From an uncultured Gammaproteobacteria bacterium (GTDB taxonomy: Bacteria; Pseudomonadota; Gammaproteobacteria; GCA-002705445; GCA-002716945): DNA of 64,000 bases. The notes under the pieces are model-generated. The model worked only from the letters and a program-made list of their open reading frames with translations. It was not told where the DNA came from and ran no database searches. The stretch covers positions 1 to 64,000 of the forward strand of contig CACPCG010000001.1 in NCBI GenBank assembly GCA_902632305.1, written 5' to 3'. Below are positions 53,368-61,690 of the stretch, piece by piece (position 1 is the first letter of the stretch; each line of letters starts with the position of its first letter). The position numbers and the translations under genes are program-made.

Positions 53368-53822
53368 TGAAATACTGGCTCATGAAAAATGAACCAGACG
53401 ATTATAGTATAGAAGACCTCAAAAGAGATAAAACGGAGCCCTGGGATGGGATAAGGAATTATCAAGTTAGAAATATGATCAGAGATGACATGTCTGTTGG
53501 TGACTTAGCTTTTTTTTATCACTCAAATTGCGAAATACCCGGAATATATGGACTGATGACAATTGCCTCTGATGCATATCCAGATCACACAGCTTTTGAT
53601 AAAAAAGCAAAATATTATGATGCAAGAAGTAAAAAAGACAAACCAACATGGTTAATGGTTGATGTTAAATATAAAAGAAAATTAAAAAAAATTATTACGC
53701 TTAAAGATCTAAAAAGTTATAAACAACTGTCAAATATGAGAGTAGTACAAAGAGGAAATAGGTTATCTATTACAGAAGTAAATAAAAAAGATTGGGAATT
53801 TATACTTAAACTCGAAAAATAA
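53367..53822 (+). CDS. EVE domain protein
   Basis: A 151-residue stand-alone EVE domain of the PUA-like superfamily (thymocyte nuclear protein 1 type), predicted to bind modified nucleobases in DNA or RNA. Signatures: YWLMKNEPDDYSIEDL at the N-terminus, EPWDGIRNYQVRNMIRD near residue 24 and VGDLAFFYHSNCEIPGIYG near 45-63. The aromatic residues of the binding pocket (W, Y, F) are present. It shares one base with zapA and precedes an A-rich tract. Such proteins are widespread in gammaproteobacteria near zapA/ygfA. Confidence 0.92.
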   Translation: MKYWLMKNEPDDYSIEDLKRDKTEPWDGIRNYQVRNMIRDDMSVGDLAFFYHSNCEIPGIYGLMTIASDAYPDHTAFDKKAKYYDARSKKDKPTWLMVDVKYKRKLKKIITLKDLKSYKQLSNMRVVQRGNRLSITEVNKKDWEFILKLEK

Positions 53823-53900
53823 AAATCAATTTGCAAAATTTTTTGCAACATTTACCAAAAAAAAACAAATTTTTAATAGAAAAAAACATTTTTTTTCAAA

Positions 53901-53940
53901 AAAAACTATTATTTAAAGAAAAAAACTATTATTTAAAGAA
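53901..53940. repeat. two exact 20-bp direct repeats in an A/T-rich intergenic tract
   Basis: The 20-bp unit AAAAACTATTATTTAAAGAA occurs at 53901-53920 and again at 53921-53940, with a third partial copy starting at 53941. The whole gap 53823-54040 (218 bp) is dominated by A-runs and T-runs of five to nine bases, phased so that strong intrinsic bending is likely. It precedes the histone-like gene and holds no other gene. Confidence 0.85.
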
Positions 53941-54040
53941 AAAAATCTATTTTTTAACAAAAACAACAAAAAAAAACTTGTTTTTTAGTATTTACGTAAA
54001 TAAACTTAAATTAACCACCAAAACTGCGGAGGAAAACAGT

Positions 54041-54373
54041 ATGGTAGCAAGAAAAAAAGCAAGAGTTGCTAAACGTAAAACCAAAGTGACAAAACGTAAA
54101 GCTTCTAAGAGGAAAGTAGCGAAGAAAAAAGTAACTACTACTCGTAGAAAGGCAGCTAAGAAGAAAGCAGCTAAGAAGAAAACGAAACGTAAAGCTAAAA
54201 AGAAAGTAGCGAAGAAAAAAACTACTAAGAAAAAAGCTAAACGTAAAGCTAAAAAGAAAGTAGCTAAAAAAAGAAAAGCTACAAAGAAAAAAGCTAAGCG
54301 TAAAGCTAAAAAGAAAGTAGCAAAAAAGAGAACTACTAAGAAAAAAGCTAAGCGTAAAACTAGAAGAAGATAA
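54041..54373 (+). CDS. lysine-rich histone H1-like protein
   Basis: A 110-residue very basic protein composed almost only of Lys, Ala, Arg, Thr and Val, with repeats such as KKKAKRKAKKKVAKK. This resembles eukaryotic H1 tails, chlamydial HC2 and the AlgP/AlgR3 C-terminus. It is likely to be a nucleoid DNA-condensing protein. A strong GGAGG at 54028-54032 fixes ATG 54041. The frame is open back to 53831 only because the upstream DNA is so A-rich. It ends at a strong terminator. Confidence 0.85.
   Translation: MVARKKARVAKRKTKVTKRKASKRKVAKKKVTTTRRKAAKKKAAKKKTKRKAKKKVAKKKTTKKKAKRKAKKKVAKKRKATKKKAKRKAKKKVAKKRTTKKKAKRKTRRR
54188..54321. repeat. internal DNA repeats in the histone-like gene
   Basis: A 23-bp block beginning CGTAAAGCTAAAAAGAAAG recurs exactly at 54188-54210, 54242-54264 and 54299-54321, with spacings of 54 and 57 bp. 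It encodes the KRKAKKKVA unit every 18-19 residues. The multiple-of-three spacing means that slippage or recombination would change protein length without breaking the frame. Confidence 0.85.
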
Positions 54374-54394
54374 TAATAATAAACATTACTTACT

Positions 54395-54419
54395 AAAGGC
54401 CCTTCATAGGGCCTTTTTT
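54395..54419. terminator. intrinsic terminator between the histone-like gene and ilvA
   Basis: An 8-bp stem AAAGGCCC (54395-54402) pairs with GGGCCTTT (54409-54416), loop TTCATA, followed by TTT. It is the clearest rho-independent terminator in the window. The mirror sequence has A-runs before and after, so it could also serve ilvA, whose stop codon lies at its right edge (54418-54420). Confidence 0.9.
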
Positions 54420-55941
54420 AGCTTAAAAACAGACCATACGCCTTGTTGTATGTTTCCTCAAAAAACTCATATTCTAGGCTATTAAGGTGCTTCATAAGTT
54501 GTTTCTTGTCCTTACTGTCTGCCTGAAAAGCAATTAATACTCGCCCAAAGTCTGCGCCGTGATTTCTATAATGAAAAAGGCTAATATTCCATTTACTTCC
54601 AATTGAATTTAAAAAATTAAGTAACTCTCCAGGTTTTTCTGGAAAAGAGAACCTAAAGACCTGTTCATTTGAAGAAGAATTCGATGAACCTCCGACCATG
54701 TATCTGATATGTAATTTAGCCATCTCATTATCCGTCAAATCTAAAACTTTATAATCGTTATTCTTAAGTTTTTTGATAACAGAGTTTTTTTCTCTTATGC
54801 CATTAGACAGCTTGATTCCGACAAACACATGAGCTTGCTTTTCATGTGAATATCTATAGTTAAATTCTGTAATGGACCTTTTGCCAATTAGTGAACAAAA
54901 TCGTTTAAAGCTACCTGGTATCTCGGGTATTGTCACGCCTAAAACCATCTCATTTAATTCACCCAAGTCAGATCTCTCAGAAACATGTCTTAATCTATCG
55001 AAATTCATGTTTGCGCCACAAAATATCCCAACTATATTTTTCTTTGAAATTTTCTTTGTTTTTATATATTTTTTTATACCGGCAATTGATAATGCTCCTG
55101 CAGGTTCTGCGACAGTTCTAGTTTCGTCGTATAAATCTTTTATACCAGCGCAAATTTCGTCTGTACTCACGAGCACAGTTGAATCAACGATGTTCTTTGT
55201 TATGCTAAATGTAAGATTACCTATCTGTTTGACTGCCACACCATCGGCGAATATCCCTATTGATTTAAGTTTAACCCTTTTTTTACTCTTAAAGGCTTTA
55301 TTGAAACAATCTGAATCCACTGGTTCTACTGAGATAATTTTAGTTTTTGGGCTTTTAGTCCTAAAATATGCTGCAATACCTGCCAAAAGTCCGCCGCCAC
55401 CAACAGGAACAAAAATATAGTCTATATTACTAACTTGCTCCAGTATTTCTTTTGCAATAGTGCCTTGACCAGCGATAACATCAATATCATCATATGGGTG
55501 AATGAAATATGCTTTACTTGATTTAGATTTCTTTATTGCAAAATCGTAAGCATCATCGTAAGCATCGCCGTGTAAAATTACCCTCGCACCCATCATCTTA
55601 ACTGCATCTACTTTTATTTTCGGGGTAGTTGTAGGCATTACAATTGTAGCTTTGATTTTAAGTTTTTTTGCTGATAACGCTACACCTTGTGCATGATTGC
55701 CTGCGGAGGCAGCTATAACAGAAGTAACTTTTTTTGTATTTACTAGCTGTTTAATTTTTGTATATGCCCCTCGTAATTTAAAAGAAAAGACAGGCTGTAA
55801 ATCCTCTCTTTTAATTAAAATATTATTGCCGTGTCGTCTCGATAATGTTGATACTTTTTCAAGAGGGGTTCTGATTGCAATATCATAAACCTCAGTATTT
55901 TCTATTTTCGAAATAATTGATTTAATAGTTTTTTGTGACAT
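54418..55941 (-). CDS. ilvA: threonine ammonia-lyase, biosynthetic
   Basis: PLP enzyme making 2-oxobutyrate for isoleucine. 507 residues (E. coli 514). The catalytic domain has the PLP Lys in SFKLRGAY near residue 58, SAGNHAQGVALSA near 82, GGGGLLAGIA near 185 and a later GVAVKQIG. The C-terminus contains two ACT-like regulatory modules (from about 325, with PEIPGSFKRFC and FPEKPGELLNFL), indicating isoleucine/valine allostery. It stands alone and is divergent from rpiA. Confidence 0.96.
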   Translation of the reverse strand: MSQKTIKSIISKIENTEVYDIAIRTPLEKVSTLSRRHGNNILIKREDLQPVFSFKLRGAYTKIKQLVNTKKVTSVIAASAGNHAQGVALSAKKLKIKATIVMPTTTPKIKVDAVKMMGARVILHGDAYDDAYDFAIKKSKSSKAYFIHPYDDIDVIAGQGTIAKEILEQVSNIDYIFVPVGGGGLLAGIAAYFRTKSPKTKIISVEPVDSDCFNKAFKSKKRVKLKSIGIFADGVAVKQIGNLTFSITKNIVDSTVLVSTDEICAGIKDLYDETRTVAEPAGALSIAGIKKYIKTKKISKKNIVGIFCGANMNFDRLRHVSERSDLGELNEMVLGVTIPEIPGSFKRFCSLIGKRSITEFNYRYSHEKQAHVFVGIKLSNGIREKNSVIKKLKNNDYKVLDLTDNEMAKLHIRYMVGGSSNSSSNEQVFRFSFPEKPGELLNFLNSIGSKWNISLFHYRNHGADFGRVLIAFQADSKDKKQLMKHLNSLEYEFFEETYNKAYGLFLS

Positions 55942-56001
55942 CCGGCTGCCTTCATTAATGTATAATATGGGATAATACTAACTCAAATAGGATCAAAATA
56001 C

Positions 56002-56655
56002 ATGCATCAAAATGATAAAAAATTTCAGGTCGCTCAGAATGTAATAGAAATGATTGAATCGGGGACACTGTTAGGTGTAGGTTCAGGGAGCACTGTTAAT
56101 ATATTTATTGAGCTGCTTGTCCAAATAAAATCAAAAATAGATGCGTGTGTTTCTTCTTCTGAAATGACTACCAAACTTCTTAAAAGCAAGGGTTTTAATG
56201 TAATTGAATTAAGAGAAGCAGGGAAAATACCATTGTATGTTGATGGTGCTGATGAAGCTAATGCGCATCGACAACTCATAAAAGGTGGAGGAGGAGCGTT
56301 GACTAGAGAGAAAATACTAGCTGACAGTAGTGATAAATTTACATGTATTATCGATGATTCGAAATATGTAAAGATGTTAGGTAAGTTTCCACTGCCTATT
56401 GAAGTTATCTCAATTGCACAGAGTAAAATAGCGCTCGAAATGATTAAGCTTGGTGGTCGTCCGGTTTTAAGAGAGAATTTTATAACTGATAATGGAAATG
56501 TAATTCTTGATGTTCATGATTTAAAAATCGAGCAACCAATAGATATGGAAAAGAAAATTAATAACATACCGGGTGTTGTGACAAATGGTCTCTTCAGCAT
56601 CAGACCTGCTGATAAACTTCTAATATCTGATGGTAACAAAGTAATTGATATATAG
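56002..56655 (+). CDS. rpiA: ribose-5-phosphate isomerase A
   Basis: Interconverts ribose 5-phosphate and ribulose 5-phosphate. The 217 residues match E. coli RpiA (219). Motifs: LGVGSGSTVNIFIELL near residue 19, YVDGADEANAHRQLIKGGGGALTREKI near 75-101 (catalytic Glu/Lys region, given as a span) and KFPLPIEVI near 126. ilvA-rpiA divergence is common in gammaproteobacteria. The stop is 2 nt from the rpsI stop on the other strand. Confidence 0.96.
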   Translation: MHQNDKKFQVAQNVIEMIESGTLLGVGSGSTVNIFIELLVQIKSKIDACVSSSEMTTKLLKSKGFNVIELREAGKIPLYVDGADEANAHRQLIKGGGGALTREKILADSSDKFTCIIDDSKYVKMLGKFPLPIEVISIAQSKIALEMIKLGGRPVLRENFITDNGNVILDVHDLKIEQPIDMEKKINNIPGVVTNGLFSIRPADKLLISDGNKVIDI

Positions 56656-56657
56656 TT

Positions 56658-57044
56658 TTAACGTTTTGAGAATTGGGTCGCTTTCCTTGCTTTACGGAGC
56701 CCAACTTTCTTTCTTTCAACTTTTCGGGCATCTCTTGTAACAAATCCCTCTCTTCGTAAAATAGGTAATAAATCACCTTGGTATCTTACGAGAGCACGAG
56801 TAAGACCATGCACTATAGCTCCAACTTGGCCGCTTTGACCACCGCCACTCACAGTAATCTTTATATCGACTTTTTTAAGAAGTTGAGCTTTCTCTAACGG
56901 TGAAAGAAGATATGATTTGAGTGTTTTTGATTTTACAAATTCATCTAAGTCCCTGGTATTAATTTTGATAACACCACTACCTTCATTAAGGTACACTCTC
57001 GCACTAGATGTCTTTCTTCTTCCTGTTCCATAAGATTTATGCAT
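56658..57044 (-). CDS. rpsI: 30S ribosomal protein S9
   Basis: 128 residues (E. coli 130). Start HKSYGTGRRKTSSARVYL, middle VSGGGQSGQVGAIVHGLTRAL and the characteristic C-terminus RKKVGLRKARKATQFSKR, whose last Lys-Arg reaches the P-site tRNA. The ATG shares one base with the rplM stop, the standard rplM-rpsI operon. Confidence 0.98.
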   Translation of the reverse strand: MHKSYGTGRRKTSSARVYLNEGSGVIKINTRDLDEFVKSKTLKSYLLSPLEKAQLLKKVDIKITVSGGGQSGQVGAIVHGLTRALVRYQGDLLPILRREGFVTRDARKVERKKVGLRKARKATQFSKR

Positions 57045-57463
57045 TATTTTACTTCCAGTTTTGTTGGTTTTTGAGAATGATGTATATGGTTTTCATCATT
57101 ATAAATCTTCAATTTTTTAATCATGCTTCTTCCAAGAGGGTTCTTTGGCAACATCCCCTTAACTGCATTCATTATCACGAAAGAAGGGTTTTTTTCCAAA
57201 GCAACCGAAAGAGGTGTTTTCTTCATATTGCCTATATAGCCAGTATGCTTGTAATAAACTTTGTCTTGAAGTTTATTGCCTGTAACTGATATGTCCTTGG
57301 CATTAATAACAACAATATAGTCACCATTGTCCATGTGTGGTTGATATGATGGTTTGTGCTTTCCTTTTAAGATTGTGGCTATTTTACTCGCAAGTCTACC
57401 CAAGACTGCCTCTTTAGCGTCTAGTAGAAACCATTCTTTATTATTTGTGTTTACTTTAGTCAT
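57044..57463 (-). CDS. rplM: 50S ribosomal protein L13
   Basis: 139 residues (E. coli 142). Typical blocks are LLDAKEAVLGRLASKIATIL near residue 12, GDYIVVINAKDISVTGNKL near 45 and AVKGMLPKNPLGRSM near 107. Followed immediately by rpsI on the same strand. A 96-bp gap separates it from the divergent coq7 ATG and should hold both promoters. Confidence 0.98.
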   Translation of the reverse strand: MTKVNTNNKEWFLLDAKEAVLGRLASKIATILKGKHKPSYQPHMDNGDYIVVINAKDISVTGNKLQDKVYYKHTGYIGNMKKTPLSVALEKNPSFVIMNAVKGMLPKNPLGRSMIKKLKIYNDENHIHHSQKPTKLEVK

Positions 57464-57559
57464 TTTTAAGTATCAATGATTTTACGCATTTAGATCAAAT
57501 TGTACAAGATATTTGTAAAATATATTTTAATATTCAATGGTAAATGTTGTAATAAACGT

Positions 57560-58192
57560 ATGACTAAATTGAACTTATTAGACAAAATCATAGTCGAGAT
57601 AGAATACGCAATAGATACAATTCACGATAAAGCAGTTTCTGAGCAATCGAACAAATTCATTAAAAATAAAAATGATTTAACTCTAGAAGATAAGTCTAAA
57701 TCTGAGAGACTTATGCGTGTAAATCATATGGGTGAAGTGTGTGCGCAAGGATTATATAGAGGTCAAGCATACCTCTCCAAAGATGAAAAAAATAAAATAC
57801 AATTATATAAAATGTGTCAGGAAGAGAGAGAGCATCTCAAAATATGTCGTACCAGACTTGATGAATTAAAAGGAAGAGGAAGTTTATTAAATGGCGTTTG
57901 GTATGCTTCTTCCTTCTTACTTGGCGCAGTTGCCGGTATTTCAGGAGAGAAATATGGGGCTGGTTTTATTGAGGAGACTGAAAAACAAGTATCAAAGCAC
58001 TTAGATGATTCAATGGAGATGCTACCTAAAAATGATTTTAGAAGTCGTGATATTCTAAAATACATCAAAGATGATGAAGAAAAACACGAAAAAACTGCAA
58101 AACAAATGGGTTCAAAGGAATTACCTGATAACTACAAAAAAGTGATGGCTGATCTGTCAAACATCATGAAAGATATTAGTTATTATCTCTAA
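57560..58192 (+). CDS. coq7: 2-polyprenyl-3-methyl-6-methoxy-1,4-benzoquinol hydroxylase Coq7
   Basis: Di-iron monooxygenase for the C6 hydroxylation step of ubiquinone synthesis, replacing flavin enzyme UbiF. From ATG 57560 the protein has 210 residues. Earlier in-frame codons give an unlikely hydrophobic leader. The iron-binding Glu/His set is visible: HMGEVCAQ, QEEREHLK (ExxH), FIEETEKQVSKH and DDEEKHEK (ExxH). It converges on speD with a 17-nt overlap. The speD-coq7 neighbourhood is shared with Pseudomonas. Confidence 0.95.
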   Translation: MTKLNLLDKIIVEIEYAIDTIHDKAVSEQSNKFIKNKNDLTLEDKSKSERLMRVNHMGEVCAQGLYRGQAYLSKDEKNKIQLYKMCQEEREHLKICRTRLDELKGRGSLLNGVWYASSFLLGAVAGISGEKYGAGFIEETEKQVSKHLDDSMEMLPKNDFRSRDILKYIKDDEEKHEKTAKQMGSKELPDNYKKVMADLSNIMKDISYYL

Positions 58193-58946
58193 ATCTCTCT
58201 GCATCTGACGATTTGGTCTCAGAAAATATAGTATAATTTGTAAGTAAGAATTTCCTATATTTTTCAATTAAGATTTCCGGAAGTTTGAAATCGTATCGAG
58301 AAAATTTTTCTATTGTTGGTTTAAGTCTAGATTTGAAAATTATATTTCTTGTTCCATTGTGATCTTTTAAATCTAGATTAGAGACTTGCTCATAATTGTC
58401 TTCAAAATACTCATAAGGAAAATCACTATAATCATAGAGCAATTGTTGTGATTTATAATGATGCTTTGAACCCCTTCTGAGATAATCAATAGTAATCAAA
58501 TCAGGAGAGGGTTTATCTAAAGAAAGAAAATCTCTTGGCAAGACACTTTTAAGGGAATTAAAGACATTGGATTCTGAACAAGAACACACGTGAAGTTCTA
58601 ACCGAACAATAAGAAAATCATCCAAAATATCCTCTATATATGTGTGAAATGATATGTGACTCTCCTTTAGATGAAGGTTACCAGAGCTTGTTAAACATTT
58701 TTTTGACTTGATTAGAATTGTGGAGCTATCTCCAAATGGTTTAAAGTTGTGCTCTGATTCAGAAATAATCTCTGTCTCAATATCATCTGATATTAATCGT
58801 GACAATTTAATTAGTCCTTTGCTATCATATTTGTCTCGTAAAATTTTAGTTGTTTTTTTCTTATCCTCACTAGAGTTAATATAAAATCCTTCATAAGAAT
58901 TGATGATTAGTGTAGAGCTTACATTGGATATTTTTTTTTCTAACAT
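58176..58946 (-). CDS. speD: S-adenosylmethionine decarboxylase proenzyme, E. coli-type (class 1A)
   Basis: A 256-residue protein (E. coli SpeD 264) that makes decarboxylated SAM for spermidine synthesis after self-cleavage to a pyruvoyl enzyme. The processing site is LKESHISFHTY: Ser96 is the pyruvoyl serine (Lys-Ser in E. coli, Glu-Ser here) and His101 lies at +5. A Cys-containing block (LHVCSCSES) and TIDYLRRGSKHH (E. coli TIDYRVRG) follow. It is strongly diverged, but the trpC-...-speD-coq7 order strongly supports the call. The start overlaps the VOC gene by 7 nt, the stop overlaps coq7. Confidence 0.85.
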   Translation of the reverse strand: MLEKKISNVSSTLIINSYEGFYINSSEDKKKTTKILRDKYDSKGLIKLSRLISDDIETEIISESEHNFKPFGDSSTILIKSKKCLTSSGNLHLKESHISFHTYIEDILDDFLIVRLELHVCSCSESNVFNSLKSVLPRDFLSLDKPSPDLITIDYLRRGSKHHYKSQQLLYDYSDFPYEYFEDNYEQVSNLDLKDHNGTRNIIFKSRLKPTIEKFSRYDFKLPEILIEKYRKFLLTNYTIFSETKSSDAERFRDNN

Positions 58947-59326
58947 AATGATATTTTAGGGTGCCAGATTAACTGAACAATATTTCCATCTGGGTCTTCA
59001 CAATAAAAACTTCTAGATCCATCGCGATGATCATGTAACCCCTTAAAAATTTTCACATTCTCTTTAGAAATATATTGATGCCATTCATCTACATCTTTTT
59101 TCTTCGGTAAAAGTATACCAAAATGGTCAAGCCTGCATTGTGATGTTTTTTCAAGCTTAGAATCATAGTGGAGTGCTAAATTGTCTCTCCCATTTGTCAG
59201 ATATACATTCTCGTCATCTGGTTGCCAGTCTATGTCCATTTTTAAAACCCTATGATAAAAATCAAGGCATTGAGTAAAATTCTCTACCTTGAGAGCAATA
59301 TGTCTAATTCCAAGTGTTTTATTCAT
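58940..59326 (-). CDS. VOC-family (glyoxalase/dioxygenase fold) protein
   Basis: A 128-residue vicinal-oxygen-chelate protein with the paired beta-alpha-beta-beta-beta modules: RHIALKVENFTQCLDFYHRV near residue 7-26 and RLDHFGILLPKK near 64. SFYCEDPDGNIVQLIWHP near 105 supplies the conserved acidic ligand. It could be a metalloenzyme or a binding protein; the substrate is unknown. It sits between trpC (3-nt gap) and speD (7-nt overlap), a position that in Pseudomonas holds other genes such as vfr. Confidence 0.85.
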   Translation of the reverse strand: MNKTLGIRHIALKVENFTQCLDFYHRVLKMDIDWQPDDENVYLTNGRDNLALHYDSKLEKTSQCRLDHFGILLPKKKDVDEWHQYISKENVKIFKGLHDHRDGSRSFYCEDPDGNIVQLIWHPKISLC

Positions 59327-59329
59327 TGC

Positions 59330-60106
59330 TTAACCAACTAGATTTCTTAAATGACTGGAAATATCTGTAGATATTATCAAACTCTCGCCTATTAAAAAAC
59401 CATTTATTCCATGGCCTTTTAGTTTATTAATGTCATCAACATTACTAATGCCACTCTCGCTAATTATGAACTTATCCGTTACGTCTATCTGTTCGATAAG
59501 ATCTATTGATGTCTGTGTGCTGACCTCAAAAGTCTTAAGGTTTCTGTTATTAATCCCAATTAGGTCACAGTTAGCTCTTAAGGCGATATCTAACTCTCGC
59601 TTATCGTGCACTTCAACAAGAACGTCTATCTCAAGTCGTTTACTTACCTCTAGTAATCTCAAAAATTCGCTCTCTTTTAAGCAAGATAGGATAAGCAGTA
59701 TACAATCGGCCCCAATAATTTTAGATTCATAAATTTGTATCTCATCAACAATAAAATCTTTTCGTAAAATAGGTAGTGAAGTAGATTTCTTTACTATCTT
59801 GAGATCATCGTTCGACCCTTTAAAAAATTTTTTATCTGTAAGAACTGATATACAAGTTGCTCCTGAGTCCTCATAAATCTTTGCCAGATTAGCAACATCT
59901 ATACTCAAATCTAATTCACCTTTACTTGGAGAGTACCTTTTTATCTCTGCAACTATAGGATTATTATTCTTAGTATTTCTCAGTGCTGAGAGAAACCCAC
60001 TACATTTATTGTTAAGTAATTCTGATTCATAATATGATTTTTGTGATTTTTTTAAAATGTTAATTTCTAACAATTTATTTTGAATTATATTTTCAAGATG
60101 TTGCAT
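59330..60106 (-). CDS. trpC: indole-3-glycerol-phosphate synthase
   Basis: Monofunctional 258-residue TrpC (not fused to TrpF). TIM-barrel motifs: IVAEIKRYSPSKG near residue 51 (catalytic Lys), SVLTDKKFFKGS near 88, ILRKDFIVDEIQIYES near 110, LLILSCL, VEVHDKREL near 160, IGINNRNL near 179 and ISESGIS near 211. It overlaps trpD by 14 nt and is fourth of the tryptophan genes here. trpF and trpBA are not in the window. Confidence 0.97.
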   Translation of the reverse strand: MQHLENIIQNKLLEINILKKSQKSYYESELLNNKCSGFLSALRNTKNNNPIVAEIKRYSPSKGELDLSIDVANLAKIYEDSGATCISVLTDKKFFKGSNDDLKIVKKSTSLPILRKDFIVDEIQIYESKIIGADCILLILSCLKESEFLRLLEVSKRLEIDVLVEVHDKRELDIALRANCDLIGINNRNLKTFEVSTQTSIDLIEQIDVTDKFIISESGISNVDDINKLKGHGINGFLIGESLIISTDISSHLRNLVG

Positions 60107-61121
60107 TAGTAAATTCCACCAGATCGTTAATTTTCTCTATAACAAACTTCTTTTCTATCTGTTGACTACATAGATTAATTGCATCAGCTATGTCTAAGTC
60201 ATCATGAAATGTAGTTAAAACAAAAGCAGCGTTTAAGATTGATATATCCCTTGCAGCACCTTTTGATGTTCCATCTAAAATACTTTTGACAAGATTTACA
60301 CTCTCTTTAGGAGAAGTGACTTTTATATCTGAAATAGAATAACTTCTGTTCTTGAAATATTTTTCTGGTTGGAAGTAATCAATAATGATATCACCTTTAT
60401 AAATCTTTAAAATTTTAGTTTTTTCAAATATGCTTAATTCATCTAGTCCATCTTTCGAATGTACTATCTGAGCTTTCTCTACACCCAGTTGTATAAGAGT
60501 TTCTGCTACATCATGCATCACACTATCAGAAAATACGCCTATTAGCTGTCGTTTTGCACCCGCAGGGTTCGTAAGAGGTCCTAATAAATTAAATATAGTT
60601 TTCTCTGGAGCTATCTCCTTCCTAGATTCTGCAACATACTTCATCGCACCATGATGTAAAGGTGCAAACATAAAACCAAAATTGTGCTTTTCTATACACT
60701 GACTAATTCTATCTTCAGATAATTGTATGTTTACACCCAGTTCCATGAGTAAATCTGCACTACCTGATTTACTTGTTATGGACTTATTTCCGTGTTTTGC
60801 TACTTTAACGTTACAACAGGATGCAACCAGAGACGCAGTAGTCGATATGTTAAATGTTGATGAACCGTCACCACCAGTACCGCAGTTATCAACAATGTTA
60901 CCGTCAGTTTTCACTTTAACTGATATTTTTCTCATTGAATTTGCAAATCCACATAATTCATCTGCACCAAAACCTACTTTGTTAAGTTGCCTAAGAATAA
61001 GAGTTAGTTTCGGTGATTCTACTTTATTTTGAAAAACTAAATCACAAAATTCCTGACATTCAGTAGTATTTAGTTTTTTATTAGACTCTAACTTATTGAT
61101 TATTTGATTTACTATACTCAT
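60093..61121 (-). CDS. trpD: anthranilate phosphoribosyltransferase
   Basis: 342 residues, stand-alone TrpD. The PRPP-binding glycine-rich motif DNCGTGGDGSSTFNIST occurs near residue 78. Other blocks are KHGNKSITSKSGSADLLMELG near 105-125, FMFAPLHHGAMKYV near 148 and NLLGPLTNPAGA near 177. It overlaps trpG by 4 nt and trpC by 14 nt, consistent with tight translational coupling. Confidence 0.97.
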   Translation of the reverse strand: MSIVNQIINKLESNKKLNTTECQEFCDLVFQNKVESPKLTLILRQLNKVGFGADELCGFANSMRKISVKVKTDGNIVDNCGTGGDGSSTFNISTTASLVASCCNVKVAKHGNKSITSKSGSADLLMELGVNIQLSEDRISQCIEKHNFGFMFAPLHHGAMKYVAESRKEIAPEKTIFNLLGPLTNPAGAKRQLIGVFSDSVMHDVAETLIQLGVEKAQIVHSKDGLDELSIFEKTKILKIYKGDIIIDYFQPEKYFKNRSYSISDIKVTSPKESVNLVKSILDGTSKGAARDISILNAAFVLTTFHDDLDIADAINLCSQQIEKKFVIEKINDLVEFTNATS

Positions 61122-61690
61122 AAATTTAAAAAGTTCTCTAATAGCTTCATTCCATCATGTGTTAATATCGATTCTGGATGAAACTGTATGCCATAAACTG
61201 GATAATCAACATGCTTAACAGCCATAATTTCATCATCCTCAATTTCATTTGTTTTTGCAATAATATCTAGACAATCTGGTAATGATGACTCTTCAATTAC
61301 TAATGAATGATATCGTGTTGCTTGAAATGGGTTATTGATATTTGAGAACAATTCATTATCTTGATGATGTATCATTGATACTTTACCATGCATAATTTTC
61401 TTAGCCTTAATTATGTTTCCACCAAATGCCTGGCCAATGCTCTGGTGTCCTAAACAAACACCAAGAATTGGTATTGACTGGTAAAATTCTTTAATAACTT
61501 CTATCGAAATACCTGCTTCATTGGGCGTACATGGACCAGGAGAAATTATTATCTTACTTGGGCTTTTAGTTTCTATATCACTAAGCGTTATTTTATCATT
61601 TCTAAAAATTTCCAAGTCTGCGCCTAACTCACCAATGTATTGAACGATATTATAAGTAAATGAATCATAATTATCTATTATCAAAATCAT
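61118..61690 (-). CDS. trpG: anthranilate synthase component II (glutamine amidotransferase)
   Basis: 190-residue class I glutaminase delivering ammonia to TrpE. It starts MILIIDNYDSFTYNIVQYIG. The oxyanion strand is IISPGPCTPNEAG, the nucleophile Cys is in LGVCLGHQSIGQAFGG near residue 76 and the His-Glu pair is in GIQFHPESI near 168. Such subunits can also serve as PabA for folate synthesis. It overlaps both trpE and trpD by 4 nt. Confidence 0.96.
   Translation of the reverse strand: MILIIDNYDSFTYNIVQYIGELGADLEIFRNDKITLSDIETKSPSKIIISPGPCTPNEAGISIEVIKEFYQSIPILGVCLGHQSIGQAFGGNIIKAKKIMHGKVSMIHHQDNELFSNINNPFQATRYHSLVIEESSLPDCLDIIAKTNEIEDDEIMAVKHVDYPVYGIQFHPESILTHDGMKLLENFLNL

Noticed and set aside
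53831-54040. N-terminal extension of the histone-like protein
   Set aside because: The frame is open only because the region is A-rich; GGAGG at 54028-54032 directly before ATG 54041 marks the true start, and the extension is composition-driven (Lys, Phe, Asn).
54872-55420. 182-codon plus-strand ORF inside ilvA
   Set aside because: Opposite-strand shadow of ilvA with no start signal or family resemblance.
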